32,301 nucleotides of DNA from a virus (IMGVR_UViG_3300038701_002077:1-32301); one strand, 5' to 3'; counted from the first letter of the stretch, positions 23,588 through 29,992 are shown. The notes: generated from the letters alone by a model not told the origin. A program made the numbers and translations.

Positions 23588-23860
23588 TTTCGTGCGTTGC
23601 ACCAGCGTTGCGCCAAGCGTTGCACCTGTTTGTCTTTCTATCTATTTGAAAATAAATAGAAAAAGTAAAAAATAATAACAAGCGCAACGCTTGCAACGGT
23701 GCAACGCACCTTGAACCCATATGCACACGCGCGCGCCCGCATATGTATCCTATGGTTTTTAGCGTTGCACCGTTGCAACACCAAAATAATTCTTAGCTTT
23801 CAATAACTTAAGGCGCAACGCACCACCGTTGCACCACCGTTGCACCGTTGCACCAACCCG
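23588..23860. other. Iteron-like repeat array, candidate replication origin
   Basis: This non-coding stretch holds eight CGTTGC(A/G)(C/A)C units on the plus strand (23595, 23606, 23618, 23763, 23771, 23827, 23838, 23846) and four inverted GCAACG cores (23684, 23693, 23701, 23815). Many are spaced 8-12 bases apart. An AT-rich stretch (23627-23680) lies between two repeat clusters, and an alternating purine-pyrimidine segment between two CATATG-like sequences lies at 23719-23745. Repeats plus an AT-rich unwinding zone, directly after the helicase gene and before the packaging genes, suggest an origin. A terminase (pac) recognition site is the main alternative. Confidence 0.6.
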
Positions 23861-23963
23861 GCATAAAATGATGCTAGAAAATCCTGTGGTTTCAGGAGCT
23901 TGCGCAGATCGGCGCGAAAATACAGTTTTATGTAACGTCAAAAACAACGTCATTTTCTACTCC

Positions 23964-25748
23964 CTAATCTTTCTCTGAAAAAATGCTATCAATCGGAATT
24001 GCTGTGCAGCGAGACGGAACACCATCAAAACGTAATGAACCACCAGCACAGGCTCCAGATACACGTCTAAATGCTTGAACCCAAACGCCTGACGTACCCG
24101 ATTTGCCCGCCCAGTGCGTCTCCATGAAAAGCTTTGATAACCCTTGATGCCGATTTGCAACCATAAGATACATTGGTGCATTTGCCGGAATGTAACTTTT
24201 GCCGGAGCTTGACGACGGTCTTTGATTTTCAGGCATCCACGGCTGAACCTTCATGCCAAAACTGGCTAAAACTTTGTTGGCGTCGACCCTGCCGTTTATG
24301 TCTTTTACTGCGTGTGCAATCCATGACCCAATCTGCCGGCGCTCTCCATTGCGATAAACGTCACAGACGGACGTCATAATGTGATTTAAACAACTCTCAT
24401 GATCGGCCACATCATCATCCGCTTCCGACAATGTTGCCTTGTCCAGCTTTTCGCCCCAGGCCAGCGCATCCTCTTCGCTGGGGACTTCATCAAACATCAA
24501 CAGGTCATAACACGCCAATAACGTGCCAAACAGATCAGCACTACGGCCGCCATGTCCTGTTTTTTCCAATGCTGTGCGATAAACCTGCAACGTTTCCGGC
24601 AAACGCTCCCATCCGAGTATTAAGCGCTTACGGAAATCCGCGCCGAAACTTGCTAGCTTCTTAGGTTCGAGGATGGGCGCAGAAACGCCCTCCAAACTGT
24701 CTAATTGTAAAATCGCCATCCGGCTAACATCCTGCGCCATCATCGGCGGGATCAAAATAGATGAAAACATAAAGCAGCTGCGCACGGTAAAATTCACACC
24801 CTTATGATCGGATCCACCACGCAGTAACGTTCCACCACTGGCCGCAATCCGTGCCAGCTTGATGATCGACGCATTGCGCCTGTTATCCTCTTCCGCTTCC
24901 AATTCATCCATCGCCACAGGCAATGACGCATGGCCAATATTCTGCCAGAGCGACGCGGCCGTCCCGTCGGGCGTGGAGATCATACCCCCAGGGCCGTGAA
25001 CATGGCCGATCACGTCATGCAATGTTGATTTACCCGTCGCCTTGTCCCCCGTGATCCATATCATCGGGCGCCATTTTAACGCCCCGCCGATCATCGATGC
25101 ACCGATCCAGCCCAGCAACAAATGCGGGTCAATCCCTTCCCGCCGCCATTTCCATGTCTTAAATAAACTTAACAGGTTTTCAGCCGGCAACGACACAGGC
25201 GCACCAGCTGATGGACGGGGCTTTTCAGGGGCCGAGGGATAAATGTAACGGCCAATCATGCCGGGCTCTTGCTTTTTCCCATCGTTATAAAGCGTATCAC
25301 CGCAATGCAGCACAAGATTATCATCTTCATCTTTCCACGCCCCAGGGCCGCGCACGCGATCAACAACATCCAAAACACCCTCACCGGCAGCCGCCGCCAT
25401 CAAACTTTCCGCAACCTTGTCGGGCGTCCAGCCCACAACATCACCGTCTTTGCTGATCCGCGGCCATTTGGTATAGAGATAATTATTTTTCTGGCCAAAC
25501 AAAGCCAACACGCCCAGCCGTGAATGATCTGACGGGCGATAAACTTTCATCTGCCGGCGCGCATCCAGATAATAAAAATCATTCCCATGTATGCCCAGCG
25601 CATCCACAGGACAGCCTGCAGGCAAACGCACGCAGGAAAAATCACGGCGTTTCTTTTTCTGCGGTTTGTCTGTTGACGCATCTGGCGCGGCCTGTATCGG
25701 CTCCGCTGATTGCACGGCGTCACGAATGGGGGATATTTTATCCGACAT
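23964..25748 (-). CDS. DUF927/SF3-like replicative helicase
   Basis: Encodes 594 residues with an AAA+ ATPase core: Walker A GDKATGKS at 234-241, Walker B VAMDE at 278-282, and a sensor strand SCFMFSSIL near 324-332. The N-terminal 200 residues resemble the domain preceding the ATPase in DUF927 proteins. No primase active site is present. It would unwind phage DNA, probably together with the Toprim primase encoded directly upstream, whose gene it overlaps by 11 bases. GGAAAAC precedes the ATG. It ends just before the iteron-like array, a common place for an initiator/helicase gene. Confidence 0.8.
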   Translation of the reverse strand: MSDKISPIRDAVQSAEPIQAAPDASTDKPQKKKRRDFSCVRLPAGCPVDALGIHGNDFYYLDARRQMKVYRPSDHSRLGVLALFGQKNNYLYTKWPRISKDGDVVGWTPDKVAESLMAAAAGEGVLDVVDRVRGPGAWKDEDDNLVLHCGDTLYNDGKKQEPGMIGRYIYPSAPEKPRPSAGAPVSLPAENLLSLFKTWKWRREGIDPHLLLGWIGASMIGGALKWRPMIWITGDKATGKSTLHDVIGHVHGPGGMISTPDGTAASLWQNIGHASLPVAMDELEAEEDNRRNASIIKLARIAASGGTLLRGGSDHKGVNFTVRSCFMFSSILIPPMMAQDVSRMAILQLDSLEGVSAPILEPKKLASFGADFRKRLILGWERLPETLQVYRTALEKTGHGGRSADLFGTLLACYDLLMFDEVPSEEDALAWGEKLDKATLSEADDDVADHESCLNHIMTSVCDVYRNGERRQIGSWIAHAVKDINGRVDANKVLASFGMKVQPWMPENQRPSSSSGKSYIPANAPMYLMVANRHQGLSKLFMETHWAGKSGTSGVWVQAFRRVSGACAGGSLRFDGVPSRCTAIPIDSIFSEKD

Positions 25749-26826
25749 CGATCTTGTTTTCCTTTTCTGTCTTCAGCTGCGCCTGCAGCAAATCATTAAA
25801 ATCTTTTCCTTCGGGCGACCGCGTGACAAAAACCTGTCGTTTCTGCCGTAAAAAATGCTGTATCGCCGCATCCAATCCTTTTTGCGCCTGTAGGTTGTCG
25901 CCATCATTATCCGCCGCGATCGTCACATGCGTCACCGCAGGCGGCAGGGCAATATTTTGAAAGTTTGACAACGACACAGCCGCCAAAATCCGCAATTCAG
26001 GACAAGCCAACGCCAGCGTTAGGCCGTCTTCGATGCCCTCACATAACAAAACATGATCGCCCTGAGGCGCATCACGCAGCGGCTTGCCGGATTGCCCACG
26101 GTTTAAGGCGATAAACCCGCCCCGATACCGCGACAAAACTTTCTTACTTTCTTTCAAATCAGCCTTGCCCCATGTCAAATCGGGCCGACGCTTCAAATAT
26201 GTCCGATGCACGGCAACAAACTGCCCTTGCCCGTTCATAATCGCCGCCACCATTGCGGGCAGATTGCTCTTTGTTTCTGCACACCAACAGGCCGATGAAT
26301 ACCGCAAGGACCCTGGCAACTTCGCCAGCTGTTTGAAATCAATGCCCCGCCCAGCCAAATATCGGCTTGCAGGGTCTTCCCCGGTTAAAGGGGCGGCGCC
26401 ATGCCAAATGCGTTGCGCCGAGGATAATATCTTTTTGTCATTGTCTGCCGATGCTGCACGCCGTTTTTCGGCGGCCGCCGATGCCGCACGCCGTTGAATG
26501 TCCAGCCGATCGGGATCCATATTGTCAATACCCAGCCAGCTTTTTGCCCAGGCAATCGCATCAACCTTATTCCCGCCAAACAACACCACGGCGACAAGAT
26601 CAAGCGCATCACCTTTTTCACCACTGGAAAAATCTGACCAAACACCCTGACGGCGGCCACCAAGATGCACCGCCATCGATCGCCCGGCTTCCCCAGCTGG
26701 GGATCCAACGCGCCATTCGCGCGGGCCGTCCAATTTCCCATTCGGCAAAATATCTTTGACCAGCGCATCAATGCGCTGTGCCAACATATTCGATAGATCA
26801 GATAATTCCACAAGACTGCCTTTCAT
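25738..26826 (-). CDS. Toprim-domain DNA primase (DUF7146-like)
   Basis: Encodes 362 residues. The N-terminal region (GVWSDFSSGEKGDALDLV, 61-78) is the segment that follows the zinc finger in primases, but the cysteines of a CHC2 finger are absent here. The C-terminal Toprim domain is clear: CEGIEDG with Glu263, AADNDGD with Asp306, Asp308 and Asp310, and GKDFNDLL with Asp342. ATG 26826 overlaps the stop of the small zinc-finger gene (TAATG); an in-frame start seven codons upstream is less likely. The missing zinc finger may be supplied by that neighbour, which is an inference. Confidence 0.85.
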   Translation of the reverse strand: MKGSLVELSDLSNMLAQRIDALVKDILPNGKLDGPREWRVGSPAGEAGRSMAVHLGGRRQGVWSDFSSGEKGDALDLVAVVLFGGNKVDAIAWAKSWLGIDNMDPDRLDIQRRAASAAAEKRRAASADNDKKILSSAQRIWHGAAPLTGEDPASRYLAGRGIDFKQLAKLPGSLRYSSACWCAETKSNLPAMVAAIMNGQGQFVAVHRTYLKRRPDLTWGKADLKESKKVLSRYRGGFIALNRGQSGKPLRDAPQGDHVLLCEGIEDGLTLALACPELRILAAVSLSNFQNIALPPAVTHVTIAADNDGDNLQAQKGLDAAIQHFLRQKRQVFVTRSPEGKDFNDLLQAQLKTEKENKIDVG

Positions 26827-27056
26827 TACGCAGACCCATCCGAACACGCACGCCGCGGCAGGGCCGCACCATGCACAGCAGGCATATATTTATCCTGCCA
26901 CCCATGTTTGCAAAATCGACAAATACGATTGCCGGCATGCGTACTGTCAAACATGGTGGAACAACGCAAACATTTACGCTCTTTCGCAACATGCTGAACT
27001 TCAGGCGCAGGGCGTGCGCGATAATATGGATTTTTATATTTTCTTTTGACGTCCAT
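26826..27056 (-). CDS. Small zinc-finger protein
   Basis: Encodes 76 residues with CLRC at 29-32 and CRFC 14 residues later in a CLRCSTMF...NRICRFC frame, a typical four-cysteine zinc finger of small phage proteins. A basic N-terminus (MDVKRKYKN) precedes it. GGGAGG lies before the ATG and the stop overlaps the primase start by one base, so the two are coupled. Because the primase lacks its own zinc finger, this protein may act in trans for template recognition, though it could equally be a regulator. Confidence 0.7.
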   Translation of the reverse strand: MDVKRKYKNPYYRARPAPEVQHVAKERKCLRCSTMFDSTHAGNRICRFCKHGWQDKYMPAVHGAALPRRACSDGSA

Positions 27057-27086
27057 CTTTTTGCCCTCCCAAGCAAATCGATAATT

Positions 27087-27440
27087 CTACGCCCCGGACG
27101 GGGCTTGATCTTGACCTTTCGCGCGCGCTTTCTCCGCATCCGCTTTTTTCTGTGCTTCAGCTGCCGCTTTTTTCTGCTGTTCTGCATAGGCTTGCTTTTG
27201 ACGCGCCGCTTCGGCCTTACGTTTTTTCTCTTCAGCTGCTTTCTTTTTCTGGGCTTCAGCTGCGATCTTTTTTTGTTCTTCAGCACTGGCCTTTTCGGCA
27301 TCCGCTGCGCGCGATTTGCGCAAATCATCTTGCTTTTTTGCGCGTGCTTTTTCCGCCTTTTGCGCGGCCTTTGCCGCATCCGCCGCGATCTTTGCCGTGT
27401 CTTTGTCTGAAATATATTTCCCGTTCACCAGCTTTTTCAT
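27087..27440 (-). CDS. Lys/Ala/Glu-rich helical protein
   Basis: Encodes 117 residues made almost wholly of Ala, Lys, Glu, Gln and Arg after a short KYISDKDTAKI start, with short repeats such as AEEQKKIAAEAQKKKAAEEKKRK. It should form a single long charged helix like the TolA central domain. There is no signal peptide. AGAAAGGAAAG precedes the ATG. It is encoded between the regulator and the replication genes; DNA or RNA binding through the basic helix is possible but unproven. The composition produces long spurious frames on both strands. Confidence 0.7.
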   Translation of the reverse strand: MKKLVNGKYISDKDTAKIAADAAKAAQKAEKARAKKQDDLRKSRAADAEKASAEEQKKIAAEAQKKKAAEEKKRKAEAARQKQAYAEQQKKAAAEAQKKADAEKARAKGQDQAPSGA

Positions 27441-27560
27441 GGATCTTTCCTTTCTAAGAAATTAACGATGATCTCCCCGCAACTGCAGAAAAGACCGCCT
27501 AAAAAAATGAAACAAGACGCGAAACATCTTGCAAATTTACGACACACGCGCTGTAAAAAA

Positions 27561-27920
27561 TTACATCCCGTCCCCGTCTTCCGATTGGTCATGTGATAGT
27601 CTCCTGATCCTGTTCTCCATCGCTTCTAACCGATCTTTTAATGCAGACAGATCGTCGATCAGACGTGTCTGCGCAGAATAATCCGTATCCGGAAATAAAA
27701 GATCAGCCACAGCGGCCACTCCAAATAATGACGCCGCCCGCAATACCTGTTTTATTCCGGGCGTGTTTCCGTCCAACCACCCGCGGGCCGTTCGGACAGC
27801 ACAATCAAAATCCCCCGCGATCAATTTTGCCGCGTGTGGTTTGTTGTACTGCTCTCTCAAAAACTGCGACCATCTGTCACCCAGATCGCATTTGTGAAAT
27901 TCATTGCATTCTTTTGACAT
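27561..27920 (-). CDS. Putative HTH regulator of the leftward operon
   Basis: Encodes 119 residues. ATG 27920 is preferred (AGGG six to ten bases upstream); the frame is open to 28013, where an ATGA overlap with the Cro-like stop gives an alternative but odd-looking N-terminus. Residues 25-75 (HAAKLIAGDFDCAVRTARGWLDGNTPGIKQVLRAA...) fit a helix-turn-helix in which TARGWLDG takes the recognition-helix place, as in small phage XRE-like proteins. A coiled-coil C-terminus (LIDDLSALKDRLEAMENRIRR) could give dimers. A 20-base imperfect palindrome lies just upstream. A delayed-early activator role is possible. Confidence 0.6.
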   Translation of the reverse strand: MSKECNEFHKCDLGDRWSQFLREQYNKPHAAKLIAGDFDCAVRTARGWLDGNTPGIKQVLRAASLFGVAAVADLLFPDTDYSAQTRLIDDLSALKDRLEAMENRIRRLSHDQSEDGDGM

Positions 27921-27938
27921 CGTTTTTCCCTGCCTTTT

Positions 27939-27958
27939 GTGCGAAGTTGATTTCACAC
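27939..27958. promoter_or_regulatory. Imperfect palindrome upstream of second HTH gene
   Basis: GTGCGAA-N6-TTCACAC is an inverted repeat matching at six of seven positions per arm. It lies 19-38 bases upstream of the chosen start of the 119-residue HTH gene, a fitting place for an operator. The motif differs from the CMAACA-N3-TGTTKG operators, so a different regulator would bind it. Confidence 0.35.
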
Positions 27959-28009
27959 GACGCAATGCAGGGGCAGACAATGATCCTTGTATATGTTGAG
28001 ACCGGTGCA

Positions 28010-28276
28010 TCATGCGACGACCTCACGATAATGTTGTGGATGTTTTGATATTGGTCTTTGTTGGTAGCGCGGCCCAATATCTAAAGATGGAAGATCATAA
28101 AAATCGTCTGGTCTCACATGGCCGTTTGACCAGACAAAAATACTTTTCATTTCATCTTTTCGGGGGATACGTTTCCCCTTTGTCCAATTATAAACAGCTT
28201 CAGGACTGACATTCAGCGCGCGGGCCGCATCAGTCGGGGATAAATTCTGTTCATGTATGTAGCGTTTCAATTTCAT
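28010..28276 (-). CDS. Cro-like HTH protein, first gene of the leftward operon
   Basis: Encodes 88 residues. The N-terminal 55 form a Cro/CI-type helix-turn-helix: MKLKRYIHEQNLSPTDAARA, LNVSPEAVYNWTKGKRIPR. The C-terminus (RYQQRPISKHPQHYR) is basic and probably disordered. It is the divergent partner of the repressor gene, as Cro is to CI, and would help commit to lytic growth. The -10 of its promoter ends eight bases before the ATG, so the mRNA should have almost no leader. No ribosome-binding site is visible. Confidence 0.8.
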   Translation of the reverse strand: MKLKRYIHEQNLSPTDAARALNVSPEAVYNWTKGKRIPRKDEMKSIFVWSNGHVRPDDFYDLPSLDIGPRYQQRPISKHPQHYREVVA

Positions 28277-28283
28277 AGATACA

Positions 28284-28312
28284 ATTCAAACAAAATGTTG
28301 GACGCAAGTCAA
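28284..28312 (-). promoter_or_regulatory. Leftward promoter (lytic/replication operon)
   Basis: On the minus strand TTGACT (28312-28307), a 17-base spacer and TTGAAT (28289-28284). Operator O1 (28287-28301) covers the spacer and -10. The predicted start site falls within a base or two of the Cro-like ATG at 28276. The same promoter plan occurs in inverted copy at 29289. Confidence 0.7.
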
Positions 28313-28361
28313 CATCTTTTTCCAACACAATGTTGGTTTACAGCAAAAAACAATTTGTTGG
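28287..28361. promoter_or_regulatory. Left operator cluster O1-O3
   Basis: Three copies of the 15-base site CMAACA-N3-TGTTKG: O1 28287-28301 (CAAACAAAATGTTGG), O2 28322-28336 (CCAACACAATGTTGG, perfect palindromic arms) and O3 28347-28361 (AAAACAATTTGTTGG, weaker left arm). O1 overlaps the leftward promoter; O3 lies just before the repressor ATG at 28373, suiting autoregulation. Two more sites are at 29265 and 29301. Confidence 0.75.
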
Positions 28362-28372
28362 AAAATAAGCCC

Positions 28373-28747
28373 ATGAAAAACAAGAACTTTATAAAAGATA
28401 TTCGTGACGATCGTGGCCTAAGTTTGGAAGAACTTGCGCAGCGCATGAACACGACCAACCAACAAATCAGCAATTTGGAACTTGGTAAAAGAAAATTAAG
28501 CTGGGACTGGATGCAGCGCTTGGCGGGCGCGCTGGAATGCCACCCGATGGATCTTGTCGAAGGGCTACCAACAGCCGAAACCAAACAAGAGAAAGAACTT
28601 TTAGACGCCTATCGCGGCCTATCGGATGGCGAACAAAGGATGTTTGGCAATATGCTCAAATCCTTATCCGACGGCGATCACAAAAAACAGACTGAAAAAG
28701 ATAATATAAGCGATGACGATAAAAAAGAAAATACAACAACATCCTAA
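28373..28747 (+). CDS. CI-like prophage repressor, single domain
   Basis: Encodes 124 residues. ATG 28373 is chosen because it lies right after operator O3 and begins the HTH domain; the open frame upstream runs through the operators. Residues 8-62 form an XRE helix-turn-helix (LSLEELAQRMNTTNQQISNLELGKRKLS). A helical segment follows (ETKQEKELLDAYRGLSDGEQ), then a highly charged tail. There is no S24/LexA-type protease domain, so RecA-stimulated self-cleavage is not expected. It is the first gene of the lysogeny cassette and overlaps the next gene by 35 bases. Confidence 0.8.
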   Translation: MKNKNFIKDIRDDRGLSLEELAQRMNTTNQQISNLELGKRKLSWDWMQRLAGALECHPMDLVEGLPTAETKQEKELLDAYRGLSDGEQRMFGNMLKSLSDGDHKKQTEKDNISDDDKKENTTTS

Positions 28748-28943
28748 AATTGTTATAGCATGCGCCACTGTCTTTATAACATTATGGCTCATCACAGAAC
28801 TGTCATTTGCCCTGATCGAACACAACACCATCTTGGAAAAACACGCACAATTTTGCGAAAAACGTTGCATTCTTTCTGGCTCACGCCCTACTATGAACCC
28901 CAACGAAGCCATACAGTGCATTCGCCAATGTATAAAACAGTAA
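28713..28943 (+). CDS. Single-span membrane protein with periplasmic twin CX3C
   Basis: Encodes 76 residues. A basic N-terminus (TIKKKIQQHPK) and one hydrophobic span (about 13-35) predict an N-in, C-out inner-membrane protein. The roughly 40-residue outer part carries two CX3C motifs, Cys48/Cys52 and Cys69/Cys73, 16 residues apart, suited to a helical hairpin held by two disulfides. The start overlaps the repressor gene and the ribosome-binding site is weak, so translation is probably coupled. Expression with the repressor suggests a lysogenic-conversion role such as superinfection exclusion. I do not recognise the family. Confidence 0.65.
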   Translation: MTIKKKIQQHPKIVIACATVFITLWLITELSFALIEHNTILEKHAQFCEKRCILSGSRPTMNPNEAIQCIRQCIKQ

Positions 28944-28954
28944 GGAAAACCATC

Positions 28955-29167
28955 ATGAAAAAAATCTTATATGCCGTGCCGGTCTTGGCACTTCTCGCAG
29001 GCTGCGCCCCAGGAAAACAACTTGCAGTCATGCAACACCCAAAAACAAAAGACGTCGTACAATGCAAAGTCGGCGAAGATGATATTTTTTCAAACGATCC
29101 ACTCGGCCATTGCATACGCGCCTATGAAAAGGCTGGCTATAAAAGAATTGACGAACACGCCGAGTAA
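28955..29167 (+). CDS. Small lipoprotein of the lysogeny cassette
   Basis: Encodes 70 residues with a lipoprotein signal: MKK start, hydrophobic stretch and lipobox LLAGC with Cys17 lipidated. Residue +2 is Ala, so outer-membrane sorting by Lol is expected. The mature part is about 53 residues with two further cysteines (VVQCKV, GHCIRAYEKAGY) that could form one disulfide. TAAGGA precedes ATG 28955. It follows the twin-CX3C protein by 11 bases and is the last gene before a strong terminator. Small phage lipoproteins made in the lysogen often block outer-membrane receptors of related phages; that is inferred here. Confidence 0.78.
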   Translation: MKKILYAVPVLALLAGCAPGKQLAVMQHPKTKDVVQCKVGEDDIFSNDPLGHCIRAYEKAGYKRIDEHAE

Positions 29168-29186
29168 AACACAAACACTCCATTGG

Positions 29187-29213
29187 AAACCGCCACTTGC
29201 TGGCGGTTTTTTT
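29187..29213 (+). terminator. Intrinsic terminator of the repressor operon
   Basis: AAACCGCCA (29187-29195), loop CTTGC, TGGCGGTTT (29201-29209), then the U-run continues to 29213. It separates the lysogeny transcript from the rightward promoter at 29289. Confidence 0.92.
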
Positions 29214-29264
29214 CGCTTTAAAATCCCCGTATTCAAAGACTAAAACACCCTAAAACACATTTTA

Positions 29265-29315
29265 CAAACATTTTGTTGGAAAAAGATGTTGACATTCAAT
29301 CCAACATATTGTTTG
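29265..29315. promoter_or_regulatory. Right operator pair O4-O5
   Basis: O4 at 29265-29279 (CAAACATTTTGTTGG) and O5 at 29301-29315 (CCAACATATTGTTTG) match CMAACA-N3-TGTTKG. The block 29265-29318 is an inverted copy of 28284-28336, including the GATGTTGAC -35 region and the AAAAAGATG spacer. O5 covers the spacer and -10 of the rightward promoter. Confidence 0.78.
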
Positions 29316-29318
29316 AAT
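29289..29318 (+). promoter_or_regulatory. Rightward promoter (integration/early operon)
   Basis: TTGACA (29289-29294), an 18-base spacer and TTGAAT (29313-29318). It is the mirror image of the leftward promoter at 28312-28284, with one extra base in the spacer. Transcription should start near 29325, just before the GAGGAG ribosome-binding site of the 35-residue peptide. Confidence 0.72.
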
Positions 29319-29343
29319 ATGAGGGAAGAGGAGAAAAACAACA

Positions 29344-29451
29344 ATGTTTTTATGGTCACAAATTAACAAACTGAAACAAGCCTTGCGCCGTATCAAACGC
29401 CGCATGCGCCCAATCGGACAACTGCCAAAAACATGGAGGCCCAACAAATGA
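29344..29451 (+). CDS. 35-residue basic peptide, first gene of the rightward operon
   Basis: A short frame beginning MFLWSQINKLKQALRRIKRR and ending KTWRPNK. It has a good ribosome-binding site (GAGGAG, ten bases before the ATG) directly downstream of the repressible promoter, and its TGA overlaps the next ATG as ATGA. It is strongly basic with an amphipathic helix. It may be a functional micro-protein (anti-repressor, DNA-binding or membrane-active) or a leader for coupled translation of the AlpA-like gene. No similarity is recognised. Confidence 0.6.
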   Translation: MFLWSQINKLKQALRRIKRRMRPIGQLPKTWRPNK

Positions 29452-29732
29452 GCATGCGCAGATTATTAAACACCGAACAAGTCGCCGAAAAAATCGGCTA
29501 TTCCAAAGACTGGTTTATTCGCAACAAAGAAAGCCTTTTCAAACAAGGTTTTCCACGCCCAACGCTGGGCGACAAACCGCACGGCCGCGCCCGCTTTGAC
29601 GACAGCGCAATCGATGCCTGGCTGGACAGCCGCATGCCCAAAGAATTGCGCAACACCCGCGCCGAAGTCTCCCGCGCTGCCGAAGATTGGAGCGCCGTTC
29701 TCGAAACCCGTGCAGAGGGAATCAGTCTATGA
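29448..29732 (+). CDS. AlpA/Xis-like winged-helix protein (putative excisionase)
   Basis: Encodes 94 residues from ATG 29448, with GGAGG nine bases upstream; an in-frame ATG at 29433 lies before that site. The protein reads LLNTEQVAEKIGYSKDWFIRN...FPRPTLGDKPHGRARFDDSAIDAWLDSR, the AlpA/MerR-like excisionase pattern: HTH, a wing ending in R.RFD, then IDAWL. Such proteins bend attP/attR DNA and steer integrase toward excision. It lies in the same operon as the integrase, two small genes upstream of it. It may also regulate transcription. It starts and ends in ATGA overlaps. Confidence 0.78.
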   Translation: MSMRRLLNTEQVAEKIGYSKDWFIRNKESLFKQGFPRPTLGDKPHGRARFDDSAIDAWLDSRMPKELRNTRAEVSRAAEDWSAVLETRAEGISL

Positions 29733-29992
29733 CACAGAATATAAACGATAAAACCAGCCTGCCGGCATGGTTGCAAATCATGCTCGATGATCTGCCCCGT
29801 CCAGCACAGGCCGTTATTGAAACAACGCGCCTTTTGGAACGCCTGCAAGGAAACACCGCGCCCGAAAACGCTGCATCGATGCTGAATATGTTGGCGCAAA
29901 AATACCGCGAAGACACGCCCGTTTTATCGGCGCATCTACGTATCGAAGCAAAGAACCACGCACAAAAAGGGAACCAAAACCATGTCCAATAA
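29729..29992 (+). CDS. Hypothetical helical protein
   Basis: Encodes 87 residues, translationally coupled at both ends (ATGA with the AlpA-like gene; 11-base overlap with the next). It is predicted almost wholly helical (LPAWLQIMLDDLPRPAQAVIE, ETTRLLERLQGN, ASMLNMLAQKYRED) with a basic tail. No motif is recognised. Its place between a putative excisionase and the integrase suggests a role in recombination control or early host interaction, without further support. Confidence 0.65.
   Translation: MTQNINDKTSLPAWLQIMLDDLPRPAQAVIETTRLLERLQGNTAPENAASMLNMLAQKYREDTPVLSAHLRIEAKNHAQKGNQNHVQ

Noticed and set aside
23759-23953. A 64-codon minus-strand frame in the iteron region
   Set aside because: Its product repeats ATVQR because it translates the CGTTGC repeats. 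There is no ribosome-binding site; the region is better read as non-coding.
26798-27379. A 193-codon minus-strand frame rich in Arg and Lys
   Set aside because: It is an out-of-frame reading of the Lys/Ala-rich gene and the zinc-finger gene, both of which have good starts and plausible composition.
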